Assembly (NCBI GenBank): GCA_027596035.1
Contig: JADGJA010000586.1
Coordinates: forward strand, 1-14,419
Length of the DNA: 14,419 bases
Reading direction: 5' to 3'
Source of the DNA: Thoreauomyces humboldtii
Lineage: Eukaryota > Chytridiomycota > Chytridiomycetes > Spizellomycetales > Powellomycetaceae
Positions 9,067-14,419 of the stretch are shown piece by piece; the first letter of the stretch is position 1, and each line of letters starts with the position of its first letter. A program made the translations under genes and the position numbers. The notes beneath the pieces are model-generated. The model did not search any database, was not told where the DNA came from, and saw nothing but the letters and a program-made list of their open reading frames with translations.

Positions 9067-9424
9067 ATGGGGCTAGGATGGGACATGGACACGTGGGATA
9101 GGATGGTCGACGGTGAAGACGGACGCCCGATGACCACGGCCGCTCCTGAGACAGCATCCGACGACGTCTGATGTCTTTACCCTGGTTCAGCAATGGGTGG
9201 TGGATTTGTTTTGGGAGTTGGCAATGCGATCGGAACCTACGTCCGAACGCTTGTGGTCCCGCTCACAGAGGCTCAGAGGGGAACCTCAGCAGCACTTGTT
9301 CCGGGCAATGGGGACCAGCGCATCCTTGGTGTTCGATGTTGAGCAGGTTCGACAACGTGCGGAGACGGCAGCCACCGCACAACGACGGACGGAACGTGTT
9401 CATCGAGATGGATTGGTGGAGTAG
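9067..9424 (+). pseudogene. Coding-like relic inside the RPS7 leader intron
   Basis: ATG at 9067 opens a 34-codon frame (MGLGWDMDTWDRMVDGEDG...) ending with TGA at 9169-9171. Overlapping its end, another frame, open from about 9134 to a TAG at 9422-9424, reads FTLVQQWVVDLFWELAMRSE and continues as an Arg/Glu-rich amphipathic helix. A one-base shift near 9165 would join them. No intron explains the overlap. It looks like a remnant of a helical protein, or a chance low-stop region; family unknown. Confidence 0.3.
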
Positions 9425-9485
9425 ACCGACTGTGGGCTCTGAGCGGTCGCGCTGACCTGCTTTATCCCTCGTCAGATACTTCACC

Positions 9486-10237
9486 ATGTCTGCTAGCGCC
9501 AAGATCGTGAAGCCCAACGGCCAGGAGCCCGACGAGCTTGAGCTCCAGGTTGCCCAGAACATCCACGAGCTCGAGCAGAATGTTGCCGAGCTCAAGGAGG
9601 ACCTCATGGGTCTCCAGTTTGTCAGCGCCAAGGAGGTAGGTGCCAAACTTTCATTCAGAGCATCTTCAGAGACGCGGAACCCTTGACGTCTCTTCGGCCC
9701 GCGCGTTCATAGATCGATGTCGGCCACGGAAAGAAGGCCATCATCATCTTCGTTCCCGTGCCCCTGCTCAAGCAGTACCACAAGGTCCAGGCCCGCCTCG
9801 TCCGCGAGCTCGAGAAGAAGTTCTCTGACCGTCACGTCCTGCTGGTCGCCCAGCGCCGCATCCTGCGCAAGCCCAACCGCAAGGCTCGCGTGACCCAGCC
9901 CCGTCCCCGTTCCCGCACCCTCACCGCGGTCCACGAGTCCCTCCTCGAGGACCTCGTCTACCCCACCGAGATTGTCGGCAAGCGCACCAAGGTCCGCGTC
10001 GACGGGTCCAAGCAGATCAAAGTGTAAGCGGGAGGGTCGGGGATCAAGCCGACGGAAGTCAAGTGTGTACTCTCTCATTATCGGCTGACTCTTTTCGGTT
10101 TTTCCTCTCTTTCCAGGTTCCTTGACCGTAAGGACCACACTTCCCTCGAGTACAAGCTCGACACCTTCTCGTCCACCTACAAGAAGCTGACCGGAAAGGA
10201 GGTTGTCTTTGAGTTCCCCGTCGGAGGCCAGGAATAA
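9486..10237 (+). CDS. RPS7: 40S ribosomal protein eS7 (RPS7)
   Basis: Exons 9486-9635, 9713-10023 and 10117-10237 give 193 residues, the usual eS7 length. Introns: 9636-9712 (GTAGGT...TAG, phase 0) and 10024-10116 (GTAAGC...CAG, phase 2, with a CTGAC branch site). The protein is recognised from [37 protein letters not shown], the basic block [39 protein letters not shown] and the tail [20 protein letters not shown]...KEVVFEFP. eS7 is a structural protein of the small ribosomal subunit and helps in 18S rRNA maturation. The ATG context is TCACCATGTC. Codons end overwhelmingly in C or G, as in highly expressed genes, unlike the neighbours. An AATAAA overlaps the stop codon (10233-10238). Confidence 0.97.
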
Positions 10238-10728
10238 ATCATCATCTTGCCGCTTTGTTCCCCCCTTATCGCTTCGCATGTTTGTGTGCTCAGGCGGCCT
10301 CTCTGTGTCATGGCGGGTGGGGGCGGTCCCAGATCAACGGTTCCCGGTCCCGAGTAGCACAGGAAGAGGAGATGGCGCGCCGAGGAGCTCTCTACCTCCT
10401 TCATTGCGAGGTCGTTGTCTTGTCTTTTATAGACAGGTTGTGTCTTAAAGGCAGGAGGAGGGATGCAGGCGAGCGCGAGCGCGAGCGAGGGGCAGACGAC
10501 GAAGGAATGTGTGGATGCGAGGTTGGGTGAGATCACTTGATCGTGCTTCTGGGCTTTGAGGCAAGCGTACGGATAGTGGGGCGCGTCGAGTGAGAGCGGG
10601 TGGAATCCTCTTTCAAATGATCAGGCAACAGGGTAGGGTGGAAGTTTTGGAATACCTGGTAGCACGCGGTCATGCGCATGCTCTATCGGGGCGGCTGCTC
10701 GCGGACGTCGAAGTCCACCGGTAAGGAC
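10238..10728. other. RPS7 3' flank and F-box gene promoter region
   Basis: No gene seen. It contains a (GCGAGC)3 tract near 10469-10488. Open frames on both strands are short and unlike protein. Confidence 0.5.
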
Positions 10729-10791
10729 ATGCATGGCTCGTACCACTTGTTCTTCCGCCAAAGAGTCTCCGCACACACTCGTCTTCTCTAA
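10729..10791 (+). promoter_or_regulatory. Upstream ORF overlapping the F-box start codon
   Basis: ATG at 10729 opens 20 codons ending in TAA at 10789-10791. It is out of frame with the annotated start at 10733, four bases downstream, and ends eight bases before the next in-frame ATG of the main ORF (10799). It could cause leaky scanning or re-initiation. Confidence 0.5.
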
Positions 10792-11779
10792 TCAAAAGAT
10801 GCTGCTGCTACCCATAGAGCTCATCCTGCGCATCGTAGAGTTGCTCATGCCTTCTGGGGACTATGCACGTCAATCCCCTCCATATCTCTCTCCCGTGGCA
10901 CTCTCGTCCTCCCACCCCGTCACAGAGACCCTTTTGGCTCTCACCCGCGTTTGTCGCGCCGTCAACCCCGTCGCTACCCGGCTCCTCTACAGCAAGTGTC
11001 TCTACATCGACTCCTACACTCGGCTTGCCGACCTTGTGGACACCCTTGATGCAAAAGCAACCGCACCTCATACTCAGCAAACAAACCCTTGGGGTGCTGC
11101 AACTCTCTCCGTCGAGGACCACTTGACGTGCCTCTTCCTGGCGCCGTTTCCCTTTGAAAACCTGAACGACCTGGCCGCTTCCTTGAACGTGCAGAGACTC
11201 TTTGCTCACCTCCACAATGCCCTGGAACGACTCGTCATCGACATGCCACTTCGAACCCTCTACCCAGACGACGACCAATTGGGCGTCCGCCGTCCTCTCT
11301 TCGACGCTTTCACGAGCCTAAAGAAGGTCCAAGAGTTTGTCTCCGTCCGCGACGAGCTATTCCTGGCCTACGATGCCTTCCCTTCCGAGGTGCGAGAGGT
11401 CTGGGCATCCTGGCCTCGTCTGAAACGACTGGCTCTCTACAACGTCGACATCGGGCGCGACAAGTTCTGGGCTGAGATAAACGCACTGCCAGTTCTCGAG
11501 ACGCTTGTGCTTTCCCGCGCAGATGGCATCGAAGAAAGGGAAACCTTTTCATCCGATCGCGCTCTTCGCATCGTGTTCGTAGACGGCGAGGACCCGAGGC
11601 TTCCGACGGATGCGTGGGTCAAAGATGCCGAGAAGGCGGGAACGATTTTGCGTGTGATCGGGCCCCTCGCTTTCGATCTGGAAGAAGACGTCGCCGGCTT
11701 GTGCCAAGAATGGATCAAGGATCATGCGGTTGCAGGAGATCTTTGGGATCATGAACGACAAACGCCGTTGGCAGTATAA
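10733..11779 (+). CDS. F-box-like protein
   Basis: A single exon of 348 residues. After a short N-terminus, residues 23-40 (MLLLPIELILRIVELLMP) match the first helix of a fungal F-box. A Ser/Pro-rich insertion follows, then LLALTRVCRAVNPVATRLLYSKCLYIDS, the usual continuation (LxxVCRxxxxxxxxLLYxxxxI). Such proteins bind Skp1 and bring targets to an SCF ubiquitin ligase. The remainder has leucine-spaced segments (RLKRLALYNVDI, LPVLETLVLSRADGI) like irregular leucine-rich repeats and ends in an acidic helical region. The start may be either ATG 10733 or, because of an overlapping upstream ORF, ATG 10799 (residue 23, directly before the F-box, giving 326 residues). The substrate is unknown and the F-box call rests on pattern only. 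Confidence 0.75.
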   Translation: MARTTCSSAKESPHTLVFSNQKMLLLPIELILRIVELLMPSGDYARQSPPYLSPVALSSSHPVTETLLALTRVCRAVNPVATRLLYSKCLYIDSYTRLADLVDTLDAKATAPHTQQTNPWGAATLSVEDHLTCLFLAPFPFENLNDLAASLNVQRLFAHLHNALERLVIDMPLRTLYPDDDQLGVRRPLFDAFTSLKKVQEFVSVRDELFLAYDAFPSEVREVWASWPRLKRLALYNVDIGRDKFWAEINALPVLETLVLSRADGIEERETFSSDRALRIVFVDGEDPRLPTDAWVKDAEKAGTILRVIGPLAFDLEEDVAGLCQEWIKDHAVAGDLWDHERQTPLAV

Positions 11780-12031
11780 AGCGGCAACCAACTAGGTTTG
11801 TCCGGAGCGTTTGGCGCGCGAGGCTTGATGTGATATCAGCAGAGGAGGAAAAGGAAGTGGCCAAAGAAGTAGTGTAGTTGTTTTGCTATCTCTTCAGCAC
11901 CATGTAGACGCGCATTGATCATTATACAAGGGAGGTGGGAGGAAGTCACAAGCTTTGCTCTCCTCTTTCCTTGCCCACGTTAACGTCAGTACGTTGGATA
12001 CGTTTGTTCCGAAGTACAGGCAAGACGCTCA
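11780..12031. other. Intergenic region after the F-box gene
   Basis: Probable 3' UTR of the F-box gene. No gene, repeat or clear signal seen. Confidence 0.5.
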
Positions 12032-12345
12032 TTAGCCACTGCTTGCGCTAAAGCTCCCATATCTGCAATATAACAAGCCGGAGACAATTCTCAGGAACAT
12101 GCTTGCGAGTCTGTCCCCAAGGAAACCTAAATCCAAGTCCCCAGTGCAAACTTGAAAAGTTCTCTTGAAACCGTTCACCCAAGGAGTCTGCATGGACAAG
12201 TAGACTTGTGAACTCACCTTGGCGGCACAAGGCCCCTTGGCTGCATCGTCCAGAGCTTTCTCATTGAGGCACTCTGACAGCTGGTGAACTCACAGCCGAA
12301 GGGAGCCTTTGCAGAGCCAGCGGCACCAGACTTTGGCAGCCATCT
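12032..12345 (-). other. Small minus-strand coding-like segment with two donor-like GTGAGTTCAC copies
   Basis: On the minus strand, after a TAG, one frame reads GRWLPKSGAAGSAKAPFGCE then FTSCQSAS. A second frame, open from 12289 to TAA 12034-12032, reads LSECLNEKALDDAAKGPCAA and continues as VSSQVYLSMQTPWVNGFKRT. The identical ten-base word GTGAGTTCAC occurs at 12293-12284 and 12217-12208; the second is a good donor placed after GPCAAK. An acceptor TATTGCAG further on would add IWEL and a stop. This could be a small Cys-containing protein gene with unresolved exons, or a relic. Confidence 0.3.
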
Positions 12346-12374
12346 GCCCTAACAACGCTTGCACTGGCACACAG

Positions 12375-12404
12375 TATAAAGACGGGAGTACTTTCGGGTA
12401 CTCC
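12375..12404. promoter_or_regulatory. TATAAA box followed by a 7-bp palindrome
   Basis: TATAAA at 12375-12380 is followed at 12385-12404 by GGAGTAC-TTTCGG-GTACTCC, a perfect inverted repeat with a TTCG-type loop. If transcribed it would form a stable hairpin. No gene starts clearly downstream on either strand within a few hundred bases. Confidence 0.4.
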
Positions 12405-12730
12405 TCACGCATTCAAGCGCTGCGATAGTTTCCCGCTGTGTTGTTGACGGTTAACGACTGTCCATCGTTTATGTTGCCAGGATTGATGGCAACCATCAAT
12501 ATTCTATTGTATCACACATAATCAGCGTGAACCAAGGAGCCACTGATCCAATAGCGAAAGAGCGAAAAAGAAGAGTGACCCCTTTCAAACCACGAGGTAC
12601 TCAACGTACAATCATTCAGGTACTTTCCAGCAATTGGCTCAATCGATCTACATAGCAATACAGAGACGGTGACTTGACATGGCAGAGACGGAGAGAGGGA
12701 AGGAAATGGGGCGAGAAGGGCCGTTTTCCA

Positions 12731-12743
12731 GGTCAAATTGACC
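12731..12743. promoter_or_regulatory. Perfect palindrome GGTCAAATTGACC
   Basis: Two inverted GGTCAA half-sites are separated by one base, about 460 bases before the RhoGAP start codon. This is the form of a dimeric transcription factor site. No factor is assigned. Confidence 0.35.
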
Positions 12744-12993
12744 TCTGTTGACACCAAGCCTAGTCACGTCGCCGTTGAGGACAGGTACGCTTCCAAGACA
12801 CAGCTGTCATCTGTCATCCGTTCTTTGTTGGACCTTCCCCTGCTTGCAAGGATGTGACATGAACATGAAGAACAGGGCGAACGTATACACAGGGGGACGG
12901 GGACGTGAATATCTCGTCGTCGTCAAGGGGCGCCGCGTGGGGAGCAAACGCGAGAGAGCGAGAGAGAGACGGTTGAGAAAGCCCTCGATCGTC

Positions 12994-13001
12994 TTAGGGT
13001 T
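12994..13001 (+). promoter_or_regulatory. Telomere-repeat-like box (TTAGGGTT) upstream of the RhoGAP gene
   Basis: The same core as the box before RPS7, here about 205 bases before the RhoGAP ATG and after a GA-rich tract. It could be a site for a telobox-binding protein. Confidence 0.35.
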
Positions 13002-13204
13002 CCCCTCTCAAGTTGCCTTGAACAGTTGGGCCGCCAGTTTGAACACCCCAGGCACCCATCACCCTTCAGCCAGCTTTACAGCCAGGCCTCCCCCCGGGAG
13101 TGACAGTCTCGACCCCCCATCTTCTCCTTCTCCATATCATATCACCAGCGCTTCAGTCTTCTTCAGTCTTCATTGCCCTTCCATATCCATCATCCTACAC
13201 AATC

Positions 13205-14419
13205 ATGGCTTCGACGTCCGATCCGCAACAACCACAGCGACAGCAACCGCCGCACCAACAACACTCCAGAGCCAGCTCCTTGCGCACACTGCCTCGATTG
13301 CCCACCAACCCGACCATATCCGTCGACGAGGTCCCAGGCAGCAGCGACGGCACTCCGACCCTCCCTCGCAGGTCTCGCGTGAGGGCGTTTCGAAAGAGGT
13401 CTGTTCTCCCTGTTTACATTCCTAACGGCACCCCGCATGTCCGAAAGCGGCTGACATGCGGCAACACTCTTTTCACGTTTGTTCTCAGCGACGAAACGCA
13501 CATCCGACCGGCAAGTGCGAGCGACGGGGACAATGCTCATGGACACGGTCATCGACATGGACACAAAAACGGCGGAAGGCTGGAACTCCCGTCGCGCAGC
13601 GAGACCGATCTTTCCGGATCGTCCGCGCCCACGCCGCACTCGGACTGGTGGGCCGGGGTCGCAAAGTGGGCCACCGGGAGGTTCAGGTCGGGACCCGTCA
13701 CGACGACCGTTGGCACGGAAGCGTCGTCGTCGGGTCCCTTGGAAGGATCGGCGGGAGAGGAAGGGAAGGCGAGGATAAGACCTCGCGTGGAGAGTCTGGT
13801 CGGCTCTTCTTCGCCTGCCACCGGCACCACTGCAATCACCAACAGCGACATCAGCACCATCAGCACCACCCTCACCACCCGTCCCATCCTGCCACGCTCC
13901 ACGTCCCTAGACCACGGTCGAACCTTCGGCGTGCCCCTCGAGGTCCTCGTGCAACGGGAACGCGTCCGTGGACAGTCCGAGGAGGTCGCTCCCCTCGTAC
14001 CCCTGATCGTCCGGACGTGCACCGACTGGCTCGACGTGCACGCCATCGACAAGGAGGGACTGTACCGCGTCCCCGGGTCCATCAAGAAGGTCACGGCGTA
14101 TCAGGAGCAGATGGACGCAGGAACCTTCTCCTTCTCGGAAGGCTTCCCCGACCACGAGTCGCCCCACACGGTGGCCAGTCTCCTCAAACGCTACCTCGCC
14201 GCCCTGCCGGAGAGCATGTGGGGGAGTCAAGAGACGAAACTCAAGCTGAGACTCGCTGCCACGAGTGAGTTTCCCTTTGCGATTGTCACTTGGGCGCTTC
14301 GAAATTGACAAATCTCCCTTTTTTTCACCCTCCCCCTCTCTCTCTCTTCGCAAAGCAGCATCAGCATCGATGACTCCCCACCAACTCTCCACCATCCTGC
14401 CCACCCTCCTCCCGACCCC
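13205..14419 (+). CDS. RhoGAP domain protein (N-terminal part; cut by the window edge)
   Basis: Exon 1 is 13205-14264; an intron 14265-14358 (GTGAGT...CAG) leads to exon 2, which runs off the window. ATG 13205 (CAATCATGG) follows a CT-rich leader; the frame is also open upstream, but without a better start. Residues 1-60 are Gln/Ser/Pro-rich; a His-rich run (HGHGHRHGHK) and a Ser/Thr-rich linker follow. The RhoGAP domain begins near residue 240: FGVPLEVLV, VPLIVRTCTDWLD, and the arginine finger in EGLYRVPGS (Arg288). LLKRYLAALPES keeps the catalytic-pocket Lys (Lys328) but has Ala332 where most members have Arg (LRxLPEPL). Exon 2 gives MTPHQLSTILPTLLP, matching the family's MTPxNLAxVFxPTLL helix and proving the intron phase. 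Such proteins speed GTP hydrolysis by Rho-type GTPases that control polarity and the actin cytoskeleton; the exact target is unknown. Confidence 0.9.

Larger units (their letters stand above)
8908..9475 (+). other. Probable 5'-UTR intron of RPS7
   Basis: ACACAG|GTAAGG at 8902-8913 is a strong donor that follows a pyrimidine-rich tract (CCCTTTCCTTCCTCTTC), as expected of a ribosomal protein 5' UTR. CTGACCTGCTTTATCCCTCGTCAG ends at 9475 with a CTGAC branch site, ten bases before the ATG. Introns in the leader are common in ribosomal protein genes. At 568 bases it is long for this window and carries a coding-like relic; a shorter intron using an internal donor is possible. Confidence 0.5.

Noticed and set aside
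9263..9646. 127-codon minus-strand open frame
   Set aside because: It overlaps RPS7 exon 1 and the leader intron. Its content is the antisense shadow of C/G-ending codons.
9707..10279. 190-codon minus-strand open frame opposite RPS7
   Set aside because: A shadow of the strongly biased RPS7 codons; RPS7 is unambiguous on the plus strand.
13549..14404. Long minus-strand frames opposite the RhoGAP gene
   Set aside because: The plus strand carries a recognisable RhoGAP domain with a proven intron phase; the minus frames show no domain.

Overview
The window looks like nuclear DNA of a fungus, most likely a basidiomycete. The genes are split by short GT-AG introns (mostly about 60-105 bases), often with CTRAY-like branch sites. 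Start codons sit in A/C-rich contexts, the ribosomal protein gene is strongly C/G-ending in its codons, and the gene families (Cache-HAMP receptor, divergent F-box protein, RhoGAP, eS7) are typically eukaryotic or fungal. I cannot name the genus; Pucciniomycotina or Ustilaginomycotina is a guess.

Layout. 1-232 (+): 3' end of an unknown gene. 462-1897 (-): three-exon gene for a predicted 7-helix membrane protein, convergent with the first gene. 1898-2890: no convincing gene. 2891-3655 (+): a decayed coding region whose readable protein text jumps between frames and crosses stops. 3830-6079 (-): six-exon gene for a Cache-like extracellular sensor with a HAMP-like region that ends without a signalling output domain. 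6369-6459: three copies of a 19-bp direct repeat upstream of that gene. 6586-8823 (-): a long stretch of coding-like but broken or unresolved sequence. 8817-10237 (+): ribosomal protein eS7 (RPS7) with a telomere-like promoter box, a probable 5'-UTR intron and two coding introns. 10733-11779 (+): F-box-like protein with an overlapping upstream ORF. 11780-13204: mostly intergenic, with a small unresolved minus-strand coding-like segment and two palindromic sites. 13205 to the end (+): N-terminal part of a RhoGAP protein, cut by the window edge.

Functionally these are independent genes, not a cluster. Two membrane receptor-like genes share the minus strand and are separated by the relic. RPS7, the F-box gene and the RhoGAP gene are housekeeping or regulatory genes on the plus strand. 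The most unusual points are the output-less Cache-HAMP receptor, the phased 19-bp repeats upstream of it, and the two or three decayed coding regions. I see no CRISPR array, rRNA, recognisable tRNA, or intact transposon.
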